A DNA stretch of 64,000 bases from positions 124,001-188,000 of the forward strand of contig JALMLS010000421.1 of NCBI GenBank assembly GCA_038496445.1. The letters are read 5' to 3'. Position numbers and translations under genes: made by a program. The notes beneath the pieces are model-generated. The model made no database searches. It saw only the letters and a program-made list of their open reading frames with translations, and had not been told where the DNA came from. This DNA is from Trichosphaerium sp. ATCC 40318 (taxonomy: Eukaryota; Discosea; Flabellinia; Trichosidae). Shown one piece after another: positions 46,097-55,635 of this stretch. How positions within the stretch are numbered: position 1 is the stretch's first letter; each line of letters opens with the position of its first letter.

Positions 46097-46867
46097 ATGA
46101 GCACCACAAAACAAACTACCTCGCGTGGTAAGAGTAAAAGGAACAGCGAAAAGACAAAACAAGCAAATAGACTAAAACTACTGACGTTACCGCCAGAAAT
46201 CATCGTCTACATCGTTAGAAAGCTTAAAAAAGATCGATTCGCCATGGCTCAGAGTTGTCGTAGTCTAGCAGACATTATACACGAGTATGTAGGCTATCAT
46301 ACAGTCGTAGCTTCAAATGATAACGATTTATGGCGTATAGCAGGTCATAAAGGGCTATTGAAGCATTCTATAATAAAGTGCTGTAAAGACGTTACAGATA
46401 TCGGTTTATACTATATATCGGGAGCACAGGATGTAGATCTATCGCGTACATCCGATAAAGTAACGGAAAACGGTATTGCAAAGCTTGCAGGCGTACATAG
46501 AATCAATCTTACCAGAAAAGAATCAGCAACTGATAAAGCACTTAAAGCTCTCGCAGGTGTTCATACCATTAACCTAACACGTTGCAATTCCTTCACTGAT
46601 GTAGGTATGGAAGCAATAGCAGGTGTACATACAATATACTTAAGCTGTTCACGTGCTATTTCCGATGTCGGGCTAAGAGCTCTCGCTGGTGTACACACGA
46701 TTAGCTTGTATTATTGTCCTAAGGTATCTGATTTTGGTGTTAAAGCTTTGGTTGGCGTACACACTATAAACCTTGCATATTGTAAAAGAGTTACTGATGA
46801 GGGTGTTAATGCTCTTAAAGGTGTTCATAGAATTAAACTTAATGGTTCTGGTGCAACATGTCAATAA
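46097..46867 (+). CDS. intronless F-box-LRR protein
   Basis: Single-exon 256-residue protein. A basic N-terminus (TSRGKSKRNSEKTKQANR) is followed by an F-box LLTLPPEIIVYIVRKLKKDR then FAMAQSCRSLADII. LRRs follow with the unit LAGVHTIxLxxCxxxTDxGxxA, for example LAGVHTINLTRCNSFTDVGM and LVGVHTINLAYCKRVTDEGV. The repeats are more uniform than those of 40494-41408. It lacks introns and ends GVHRIKLNGSGATCQ at 46867. Confidence 0.85.
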   Translation: MSTTKQTTSRGKSKRNSEKTKQANRLKLLTLPPEIIVYIVRKLKKDRFAMAQSCRSLADIIHEYVGYHTVVASNDNDLWRIAGHKGLLKHSIIKCCKDVTDIGLYYISGAQDVDLSRTSDKVTENGIAKLAGVHRINLTRKESATDKALKALAGVHTINLTRCNSFTDVGMEAIAGVHTIYLSCSRAISDVGLRALAGVHTISLYYCPKVSDFGVKALVGVHTINLAYCKRVTDEGVNALKGVHRIKLNGSGATCQ

Positions 46868-47199
46868 ATTAAATACATATAATAAAACTGAGATTGAATG
46901 AGTTTTGCTATCGCTACCTTTTTTGCTACCCTAAGACATGAAGTATATACAGCTTGTCGTTACAGAATATAACTAATGTAGTTTTGAACTAAAACACTAA
47001 CACTGTTAGCGAGCACTGAGTGTAGTATCATTGTTGCAAACAGCGGTAATAAAAAGCAGTTGTTGGACATAAACATAATATATTTTATTTATTTATTACA
47101 CCTTTTGTGCCACTTGTACACTTTACTTATTAGGAAAAATCGGTTCATAACACGTGTTGGAACCTGGAGGTAAAATGGATAATCTCTCAACACGACGTA
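46868..47199. other. convergent intergenic region
   Basis: 3' flanks of the F-box-LRR and Mpv17-like genes; AATAAA-like signals near 46880 and 47050. CACGTG within AACACGTGTT near 47151. Confidence 0.5.
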
Positions 47200-48045
47200 C
47201 TATAGTTGTTGTTTGTGTTGTTTTTGACTTTGATTATGTGAAAGAAAAGCATTCCACATAACACAAACAGAGTTCACAACAAGTGGTTGATATATAGTAG
47301 GTACTAATGTAAAGTTTATAGCTTGTATTGGCATCCATAGCATACAATCAAATGTGAATACATCAATGTAATCTGTATGTAACTTCTCACCAAGTTGTTT
47401 TATATTTTTTCCTTCAAGGAAATTATGAACTGTGTAGAATAGAAGCAATGAAGGAGGCTCAAAAACGAATTGATCCATAGCCACTTTTGTAGCTATTAAC
47501 ATTGCTATGTTTTTAATCGCTATAGGTGGAAGTTAGTCGAGTAAACGCTAAAATGTTAGTTTTGGAAAGAAAAGCCAGCAATATTTTTCAAGTCGAACAG
47601 TAAGTAGCTGGTTACCATTTTAAAATACTCGCGCATGTTTTAGCGATAACAGCGACGAGTTACTAATTAAGTAAACGAGAATTCGCCGGAAAACTGTTTT
47701 GAGAAATTGGTATAAATGGTACTTTAGGTATTACCAGACGCGATTTTTACGCTTGTTGGTTATCAACGAATGGCTATAAAACGTACCGAATTTTTGAGTG
47801 AGTTTATGTAGGAACGGATACCACCATGTACAAATAGGTCCAGCGATAAGTGCACCATACAAAGTAAACCTCGCAGTACGTTTCCAGCAAAACTCTCGTT
47901 TGTTTTCCAATTTTTGTGCTAACGCATCCCCAAACAACCACAAGCACCCATTAGTAGCGCAATTAGTAAGATAAGGTCGTTTGGTTAACATCCACGTATA
48001 AGAGCGTAAACCATTACCAGCAAATCGCAAAGCTATAGCGGCCAT
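47200..48045 (-). CDS. Mpv17/PMP22-family membrane protein
   Basis: Two or three exons. Exon 1 (48045 down to about 47800) reads SYTWMLTKRPYLTNCATNGC then LWLFGDALAQKLENK and FTLYGALIAGPICTWWYPFL, the typical start of the family. After an intron beginning GTACG the next exon has IATKVAMDQFVFEPPSLLLF, then WMPIQAINFTLVPTIYQPLV and VCVMWNAFLSH, the hallmark C-terminal motif. These are four-helix integral proteins of mitochondrial inner or peroxisomal membranes. Which organelle is not evident, although the N-terminus is basic enough for mitochondria. Length about 190 residues as usual for the family. Confidence 0.88.
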
Positions 48046-48645
48046 CGCGTCACGAACTGTTTTTATGTACTATCACAACTTTTCTCACTTGAGCAGTCGC
48101 AGGTTTTCCTCAAAATCGCTTAAACGAGTTCGTTCACATGTAAGACAGTACTTTTTATACACTAGTTGCCTGTTACACTAGTATACATCTGTTACTTTGA
48201 ATAACAGACAAAAATGGAAGGCAAGCAAAGATTCGAAGTTCCTAACCGAAATTGCTTTCAATTTGAGGAAAACGTATTGTTTGTAACCAAATGGCATTGC
48301 TATGAACTGCACTTTCATTGCAAATGTGGTAAAATACAAACTCCGATTTCTGAAATCGTGCCAAAGTCCGAAATTACTTGTTTTAACACTAATCTTGTTT
48401 CTGCTAAAAAGTGGCAGATTACTTTCCTCTCGCTACTCCATAGAACTTATAAGTGATGCTGTCTTTTTTGGTTTTTTTTTCAAATTGGAATGCTTTGTCT
48501 TTTACCTGTAGCAATGAGTATTTATAGCGTGGCGGAGGTGTTTCCGAGTAGTTTTAATCAAATTGTTAATTGCACTTAACTGCACTTCATCGTATTTTCT
48601 GTAAAACGCGCCTACGAAGTTGATGCTTTCACGGCGTTTAGTAGA
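48046..48645. other. divergent intergenic region
   Basis: About 600 nt between Mpv17-like and the large type I membrane protein. It contains an 80-codon plus-strand frame (48214-48456, MEGKQRFEVPNRNCFQFEEN then HCYELHFHCKCGKIQ) with Cys/His content but no family or signal peptide. I leave it as an unconfirmed small gene. Confidence 0.35.
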
Positions 48646-51600
48646 ATGATAATGAAATACAACGTTACAACGTGGTTTTGCCCTTGCTTGCTCTTGTTGG
48701 TATTTTCTTTACCAAACAATTGTTTCTCTCAACAATACACGTCAGACAACCTCATCACGAATGGAGTGGGTTGTGGGTCGTTTACACTTAAATTAGAGAA
48801 ATACCCCACTGGTGTACGGGCTTTGTTGGAAGGCCCACAGAAGCGTCCTTTTGGTATTATAGCGTATGATAACGTACGAAATAGATAGAATAGTGGTTAA
48901 TACGATACAAACTGGTATTTTAGGGTGTAGGGGAGCTTTTCATTGTATGGAACGCTACGGTACGTTGCTTTGGCTCGGGAAATCTGTTTTACCGCCGTAT
49001 TTCATTTGTTGTGTAAACTCATCGGATATTCAGTGCTCACGCGAATACACACTTGACGAGAGCTCAAATGCTTATATTAAAGCGAAAAATAGCTACACTA
49101 CCATTCTGGGAATTCATCGACACCGCAAACGCAATACACGCGTTGCTGCATTAACATGGGACAATGTATGTAGTTTTTTTTTTTTGATTTTCTCAGCGCG
49201 TTTTTTTCCAAACTTCCTTATCCTGGTTTCTAGAGTGACATCACGTCAGTACAATACGTCTCATTGAAATCATCATATATTATTGATATCAATAATGATA
49301 ATACAGTACCAGCAAACGCAATAGACGTTTGTAATTTCGAAAATCTTGAAGAAAAAAATCAAGAAAAAATGACAAAGAGAAAACTTCCATCGACTACGAC
49401 CCCACGTTTTAATGTAAATCCGACGCCATCGATGGTACTGGATGCTTACGTTCCAGCAACGAAGTTTTATCTGTACCCGGATGTGACTGTAGTCACACAA
49501 TACATTGTACCAGTCAATACTGGATATTTGGCTAGCATACAAATCAGAGTAAATGAAGGTAGCAACCCTGATCTTGAGCTTTACCTACACCCGTACGTAT
49601 TTTTTTTTCTTGAGGGCTAGTAATCTATCGAGACATTTCTTCGGAGAAGAGTACCGCAGGACGGATTCTTCTTCTTCTTCGAGAAATTCTCTAGATCATT
49701 TGTTTTACCAAACATGGAAATTTTTCCGCTTTTCTCCTTTTTTGAATGAAACTCCTTTGGAGTTTCTATTGCCCGTATTTTCTCACTACAGTCTTACTCA
49801 TACCTTCATAGAGGTGAGTCTACCATTGGTACTTCACTAGGACCATTTTCTGCTACAGGATTCCCGGATAAAATGCGTACATTCACTTTTGATGATCCAA
49901 TGTTTGTTTACAGTGATTTAATGTATTCTTTCACTGTAAATGGCTTTGGTTTTGCACTTGGTGATGAATCCGACTATCCTCTTGGTATTACCAAAGTAGA
50001 AGATAGTAATGGTCGTTTATATGTGCTTTACGATCGTGATCTACCTTTCCGAACTTTTGTCCAACCAGCTGGAGGTATTATACACAGAAGTGACCCGCCA
50101 ACAACCTTTTCGCCCTCTACAAGTGCCCCAACCTTGAAACCTACAACAGCGCCAAGCACAGAAGCTCCTACTATTAGGTTCAGTCCAGGTGATGGTAGTT
50201 TTAACAATCCACCGCCTCCTTTTGCTTTGAGGAGCCCTGTAACAGAACCTCCTGTGACAGAACCTCCTGTGACAGAACTTCCTGTGACAAAACCTCCTGT
50301 GACAGAACCTCCTGTGACAGAACCTCCTATTGCAGACTATCCTCCTTACTCTAAGGTGAATCAACCTGTTGTACGTCGTTAGCTTCCCAGTCCCTTGTTT
50401 TTTTTTGCTAATGTGTGCAGGTGACTCCTTTTTTGAGTTGTGTTGAACGTCAAGGAGAAGAATATATAGCTCACTTGGGTTGGAGAATTGAGGAAGGACA
50501 ACATGTAAGTGGGGTATTTTGGTTTTTTTTTTTTTCGGGAAACACCGTTTTAATGTTATTACGGAATCCGCCGTTAATCGTTGTTTAGTATTGTGCAACA
50601 CTTGATGCTGGTACTGTAGATAATAAGTTCTCGCCTGGACCTAGTGTAAGTAATGAAGAATCTTTTGTTGAGTGTTATTTTTGGTTTCTTTTGCTCGTAA
50701 CTCCTTTTTTTTTTTTGTTTTGCATACTTATCGGTTTTATTAGGATAGAGGACAACCTTCAGATTTTTGTTTACCTACAAAGTTCTTTCCATCACTGGAA
50801 GGAATAACTCTCACTTTTTCTGGAGAGATAACACAATGGACTCTTGGCGATATAGACCTCACTTTCAGCGCTAATAGTCCTCAGTGCGAGAGTACGTTCA
50901 ACTTTTTAAAGAGGTGAAGCTCATTGTTTTCTACTTTAGATAATGTTACTATTATTATTGAAACAGTACAAACGCTTACTCCTATGCAACTTACATCTTT
51001 TCGTGATGCAATATCAACACTTACAGGTAAGCTACGACCACCAATCAATCAACAAAAAAAACTTCATAATATTGTGTACTAACCCTTGTTCTAGCTATTG
51101 CTGCTGATGGTTTAAGAGTATGGCAAACAGATTTAGACAATGACGAAACAATGTATAAACGAGGTGTAGAAGGGTCACATGTCGTTATGGTGTCTTCTTC
51201 AGAGCCAGGTACATACCATCTTTAATACTGTTTAAAGTTATTAAGTATATTAGGTGCTGTAATGCAGTTTGGCGAGTTCGTCGATAGCAGCTCCAGCGCT
51301 AGTTCTTTGGTTGAAGAAGCAAGGAGTTTCAATATTACCGTAGTTGGTGATCCTTTTACGCCTGTCCCTACGTCTGCTGTTTTTGGTATGAAGCGTGACG
51401 CAGGAGATCCGAAACAGTTTGTTATTTCCAATAAGATTTTCCTTTTTGGTGGTATTGCCGTTGGTACGTACATAACTTTTTTTTTTAATTTCTTATCACT
51501 GTATATTCACAAAGAGTATATATTTTATATTCGGTGACGTGTTTTAACAAAAAATACTGAAACCCACGTGCCAAAAGAAGTGAAACTTTTTTTTTTCTTT

Positions 51601-52271
51601 TTTTTTCACTTTTTATTAATTGTTTATGTTAGGCGTTGTTATACTCACTGGTATTATTGTAACTGCTATAGTATGTACTATAAGGCATACTAAGAAGGAA
51701 ATACCAGAAAGACGTATTAAGACGCTAAGTGATAGCGGACAGGGTGGTAACACAACATCGCGATCTAATAAATCTCAACTATCTCAGCAAGTGAGGGCTC
51801 GAAAGCTTTCTGCTCGGAAGCTCTCTATGAGATCAATTGCAAAATCTGTTGGTCTATCAAAAACACCTCGGTCTAAGAAACATACACCTAGATCAGTGCC
51901 AAAAGAGTGGGACACCACATCAGATACTAGATCTAACAGTTTGAGGTACTTATTTTTTTTCTTTGGAACTTTTTCTAAAACTTCTTCTGTAGTGAAGGCA
52001 TGCCAGAAGAGGATCATGAATGTATTATACAAACGCCCTTCCGACCACCAAGTACTCAGCCTGGAAGTCATGACATGTAAGTGACGAAGTATTCCCTAAA
52101 AACGTTTAACTAACTTTTCTGCAAAATAGCTACTCTGAAAAGCAACTTGTAGATTCTCAAGACTTGTCTTCTTGTTCTTCTTCGACTTCTGGTAGTTCTT
52201 TTTCTGACACATCTGGAGACTATGTAGTAGCTGCTGATGCTAAAGGTTTGCAGACACCGAGCTTTTTGTAA
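48646..52271 (+). CDS. large type I membrane protein with VTEPP repeat and Ser-rich tail
   Basis: About 15 exons. The start at 48646 (or the ATG at 48652) gives a signal peptide (NVTTWFCPCLLLLVFSLPNN). The ectodomain includes VGCGSFTLKLEKYPTGVRAL, VGELFIVWNA, YIVPVNTGYLASIQIRVNEG and FTFDDPMFVYSDLMYSFTVN. A Thr/Pro stretch (STSAPTLKPTTAPSTEAPT) and six VTEPP units precede a second folded part with CVERQGEEYIAHLGWRIEEG, PSDFCLPTKFFPSLEGITLT and VQTLTPMQLTSFRDAISTL. The TM helix is GVVILTGIIVTAIVCTI near 51640. The basic/Ser-rich cytosolic tail (RARKLSARKLSMRSIAKSVG) ends SDTSGDYVVAADAKGLQTPS then FL at 52271. Looks like a wall-linked or adhesive surface receptor with a phosphorylatable tail. 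No domain identified by name. The exon near 49620-49830 is uncertain. Confidence 0.65.
50239..50328 (+). repeat. six tandem 15-nt units encoding VTEPP
   Basis: Perfect to near-perfect tandem GTGACAGAACCTCCT units inside the type I membrane protein gene, with single-residue variants (LP, KP). Such Pro/Thr stalks are usually O-glycosylated spacers at cell surfaces. Confidence 0.9.
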
Positions 52272-52805
52272 CATATATTGGACATAACATGAAGGCTAAA
52301 AAACCCTTCAAAAAAAAAAACCCACAAAGAGTTTTTTAAACCCCTCTTTATGGTCATGTACATAAAACAATTTTAACCATCCTACAAATAAACAAAGGGT
52401 TTATGTTTCTTACACTTTCTTTAATTGTATTGTCAACATTATTCCACAACAGTTTTGTTTCTGTCAGAAAACACTTGATAGAAAAATCAAAAAAGAAAAT
52501 CAACTCAGACTTTCTTTCAAACGTACTCCACAAGAAAACTGACTATACTTATACTCAATTAATTTCTTGTTAAAAGGAAAAGATATGAAGCTCTTAAAGG
52601 CGTTCATGACAAACTGTTGCGTATCCATAATCGCATTTTTTTTGAAACAGCATTTTCGAATAATTGGTTTTGCTTGGCCAAGTTATTTATTGTTTAACAT
52701 AAGACTCACATATAGACCAAAGGGCTTCATTTTGTTGTTTGTTTGTAAAGGCCCGCTTACCTTGTTTGCCTACACCAAGCCAAAATTTACCTAAAAGTGC
52801 TCTTA
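52272..52805. other. convergent intergenic region
   Basis: 3' flanks of the type I membrane protein and SDR genes. The plus-strand frame at 52567-52794 has no supporting feature. Confidence 0.5.
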
Positions 52806-53938
52806 TTAGTAAAACCATGACTCATCTTCAGGACATTGAAGCATACCTGTAACTCCTTCAACATCTTTATGTGATGCTAAGTAAATCGCAATAGCTGCTC
52901 CATCTGCTGGAGTTCCACCTCCACCAAATCCGAGATCAGAAAGAAGCTACAAAAGAAATCAGGCATGAAACGACAATGAGCTTCATGTACCTTTGTATTA
53001 CAAACTCCAGGTGACATTGCATTTACAATTACGTTTGAATTAGCTTTTCTTAGTCTGTCATTAAGAACCCAGCTTAGCATTCGATTGGCTTGTTTACTCT
53101 GTTGATAAGCACCAACAGCAGTGTACTTAGTCTTTTCATAGTTAAGATCATCAATATTGAATTCACCAGTGAAGTCTACAGATTACATTATTACGACCGT
53201 ACACAATTATATTCGTGTGAGCTACGACACGCACGTGAAGATACATTAACAATACGTCCATTTTCACTCTTGTTTAAGTGTGGGAGAAGCATGTTTGTCA
53301 ATACGAAATAGCCCATAACATTCGTTCCAAAAACCTTCTCTAATCCATCAGCACTACATCGGAGTGAGCTTTAAAGGTCTCAAAAGTATAGCTCACGTTG
53401 TCTCTCTAGTACTAGAGCCACTTATACCAGCGTTATTTACCAAGACATCCAAGCGATCGTATGTTGAAGTAAATTGTTTTACAAATGTACGGATAGAAGA
53501 CTGAGATGATGTATCAATCGCCATAAGTTTCACGTTCTCAGCTGGTGCTTTTGTGGTGCGTACTTAAAACAAAAAGTAAGCCTCAGAAGATAAGAAATAT
53601 GCCATGCAAATCGTAGAGGCATGACAGTGAAAAGAATCTTCGAATCAAAAAAAAAAGTAGCGCTATCGCAAAAGGCTCAATCTCGCAGGGTTAGTTTAGA
53701 CGCTGTTACACAGCTGAATAGCATAGAAACTTACTTATGTCTTTGACAGCTGCTTTGCCGCGATTCATGTTTCTACATCCTAATACTACAGTACCTCCTT
53801 TTGAAGCAAGGCCTGAACGCGTTAGGAGGAACTTAACCCAATATTAACATTTTGACTATTTTTGTTACCTCTAGCTGTTTCTAAGCCAATGCCTTGGTTT
53901 GCTCCGGTTACAACACATACACGTCCTGCTATGCTCAT
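52806..53938 (-). CDS. short-chain dehydrogenase/reductase, retinol-dehydrogenase-like
   Basis: Multi-exon gene. The start at 53938 reads MSIAGRVCVVTGANQGIGLE, the Rossmann TGxxxGIG cofactor motif. Next come GGTVVLGCRNMNRGKAAV, APAENVKLMAIDTSSQSSIR, DRLDVLVNNAGISG (NNAG motif), VFGTNVMGYFVLTNMLLPHL and GRIVNVSS (catalytic Ser). The catalytic pair sits in YEKTKYTAVGAYQQSKQANR (YxxxK). It continues NVIVNAMSPGVCNT and ends with GVTGMLQCPEDESWFY at 52806. This matches the RDH11-14/WWOX-like SDR group, NADP(H)-dependent oxidoreductases for retinoids, sterols or lipid aldehydes. Substrate not predictable. The upstream region holds TTCCnnGGAA repeats (54023-54072). Confidence 0.88.
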
Positions 53939-54022
53939 TACGTTTTACTAAAAATGATGATTGTACTACCTTATGACGTCACATGGTTAAGTTTAGGTGT
54001 ATTTAAGTGAATTCAAGGTTTG

Positions 54023-54072
54023 TTCCGTGGAACAGATGTTGTTCCGTGAATCCGGAATAGCATTCCAAGGAA
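54023..54072. promoter_or_regulatory. tandem TTCCnnGGAA palindromes, heat-shock-element-like
   Basis: Three inverted TTCC/GGAA units begin at 54023, 54042 and 54063 with spacing of 19 and 21 nt. The outer two are perfect TTCCnnGGAA. They lie about 85-135 nt upstream of the SDR start codon. The pattern of alternating TTC and GAA resembles heat-shock factor or STAT-like sites. Function is inferred. Confidence 0.45.
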
Positions 54073-54256
54073 CATCTAGATTAAGACCAACAGGCGTCGC
54101 CATTACTAAACACTACCAAAATTGTATTGGTACGTACATAGGCGTATACAACCGTTAAAAGCGTTGTGAAAAATTATCGTTTCGGCCTCAATCAGTTATT
54201 TTTCGGTATTCAATATTGACCAATAGCATACAATACGATCACAAGAAACACAAAGG

Positions 54257-54461
54257 ATGCACTACAATCGACTCCTCGTGTCAAAGAAGGACTACAAAAA
54301 GTTGGCAATCTGTGTTTTGCAATAGTACAAAGCATACTCCTTGCATGCTATGTAGTTTCAGTCACAATACTAGAGGATATTTACTTGGAGGATGTAGCAA
54401 GACAAGTATTTATAAAGCTGGTGAACTGATTTATGTAATACCAACTAGTATTTCTGTCTAG
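54257..54461 (+). CDS. possible MPN-domain protein fragment
   Basis: A two-exon reading from the ATG at 54257 gives MHYNRLLVSKKDYKKLAICV, then after a 37-nt intron (GTACAA...TTTCAG) HNTRGYLLGGCSKT and AGELIYVIPTSISV, stop 54461. The pattern 'basic helix, then G-x-L-x-G, then I-x-V-x-P' is how MPN/EMC8-type domains begin, but the rest of the domain (about 120 residues) is missing because the next gene ends 3 nt further on. Either a truncated gene, or a chance resemblance. Confidence 0.3.
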
Positions 54462-54463
54462 AT

Positions 54464-55315
54464 TTAGCACAGGCATGTTACTCCCAGCCTAAGATCAATT
54501 AAAAGAACTCCAGCAAGTGCTTTTACACCTTCATCTGTCACTTGAGTACCACGAAGATCAATAGTATGAACTCCAGCCAATGCCTTTATGCCCTCATCAG
54601 TAACTTCACAGCAACCATAAAGATTAATTGTATGAACTCCAGCTAATGCTTTGATACCTTCATCTGTCACGCTAGTATAGCTAAGGTCAATAGAATACAC
54701 TCCGGCTAATGCTTTGATGCCTTTGTCTGTCACTTGAGTATCACGAAGATCAATTGTATGAACTCCAGCCAATGCCTTTATGCCCTCATCGGTAACTTTA
54801 CAACAACCATAAAGAGTAATAGTATGAACTCCAGCTAATGCTTTGATACCTTTATCTGTCACTAGAGTTGACCTAAGATCAATGGTATGAACTCCAGCTA
54901 ATGCTTTAATACCTTTATCTGTCACTCGAGTTGATCTAAGATCAATAGTATGAACGCCTGCCAACGCCTTGAAAAAGCTAGTACTCATATTGTCACAATA
55001 AATCTGAATAGAAAAAGCCCCGTGAAGATATTTTTTAAACTCCTTTCCTGTCATCTTGTAAAAAATATCAACTTTGCACGTTTTTAAATGAAAAGGACAC
55101 TTTCGTTTATGATACTCAATGAGTTGCTTCTTGTTGCTTATTGAAATGACGAATTTTCTGGGTGTATAACCCAAACAATCGGTAATGATACACGAAAATA
55201 CAGAACATACTGCCCTCTTGTAGGGTATGCACGCTCGAGGCATAAAACTAAGGATCAAAACCCATATTTCTCGCGGTATTTGATCAATTATCCCAGCAGT
55301 ACCGTGTGTTTCCAT
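54464..55315 (-). CDS. intronless F-box-LRR protein with near-identical repeats
   Basis: Single-exon 283-residue protein (start 55315). F-box: IDQIPREIWVLILSFMPRAC. After a linker of about 80 residues there are eight LRR units of 21-22 residues, nearly identical at both protein and DNA level. They follow the pattern ALAGVHTIDLRSTRVTDKGI with a Cys variant ALAGVHTINLYGCCEVTDEG. The uniformity implies recent tandem expansion or gene conversion. Consensus hydrophobic positions fit a right-handed LRR solenoid of the RNI/AMN1 type. Presumed SCF substrate receptor. The stop codon lies 3 nt from the end of the convergent frame at 54257-54461. Confidence 0.88.
   Translation of the reverse strand: METHGTAGIIDQIPREIWVLILSFMPRACIPYKRAVCSVFSCIITDCLGYTPRKFVISISNKKQLIEYHKRKCPFHLKTCKVDIFYKMTGKEFKKYLHGAFSIQIYCDNMSTSFFKALAGVHTIDLRSTRVTDKGIKALAGVHTIDLRSTLVTDKGIKALAGVHTITLYGCCKVTDEGIKALAGVHTIDLRDTQVTDKGIKALAGVYSIDLSYTSVTDEGIKALAGVHTINLYGCCEVTDEGIKALAGVHTIDLRGTQVTDEGVKALAGVLLIDLRLGVTCLC
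54495..54975 (-). repeat. tandem 63-66 nt LRR-coding repeats
   Basis: About eight consecutive units within the F-box-LRR gene, each starting with a GCTGGAGTTCATAC-like sequence (coding strand) and differing at few positions. Repeat number is likely variable. Confidence 0.85.
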
Positions 55316-55635
55316 TAGCTGTTCTATGAGTTAGCAGTAACAACAGTATAGGGCTAAATAAGTTCGCAGTTTAACATGGTCTTCATCAGTACACAGCGAT
55401 AGTTAAAATAGCACGTGATTAAATATAGGCAGTTTACTACCATCACTACTCACAGAGGCATCATTTGAACAGCAGCAAAACTTCTTGCCTAAAAGCTGTA
55501 TTAACACTGGCTTCTTCGTATCTGTAAGTCAAATTACATTTTTTGCAAGTTGGAGTGTTTAGGAAAGTATATCCAATCGTTCAAGCACGAAATTGTTTGA
55601 CCATCCTATCCGTTTTTTGTTCTTTGCCAGTAGCT
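55316..55635. other. divergent promoter region
   Basis: 320 nt between the F-box-LRR and PARN-like genes. An upstream in-frame ATG at 55543 could extend the PARN-like protein by 31 residues, but MDVTKDNF at 55636 matches the usual family start. Confidence 0.5.
55412..55417. promoter_or_regulatory. CACGTG palindrome in the divergent promoter of F-box-LRR and PARN-like genes
   Basis: 97 nt before the F-box-LRR start (55315) and 219 nt before the PARN-like start (55636) on the other strand; could serve both. Confidence 0.5.

Noticed and set aside
50239-50328. Short regular repeats that could suggest a CRISPR array
   Set aside because: Units are directly tandem 15-mers without spacers and lie in a coding exon.
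50041-50601. 186-codon minus-strand frame rich in HRRFC units
   Set aside because: Antisense reading of the VTEPP repeat; the plus frame has matching exons and a TM-protein context.
52567-52794. 75-codon plus-strand frame between convergent genes
   Set aside because: Hydrophobic composition typical of AT-rich DNA; no recognisable feature.
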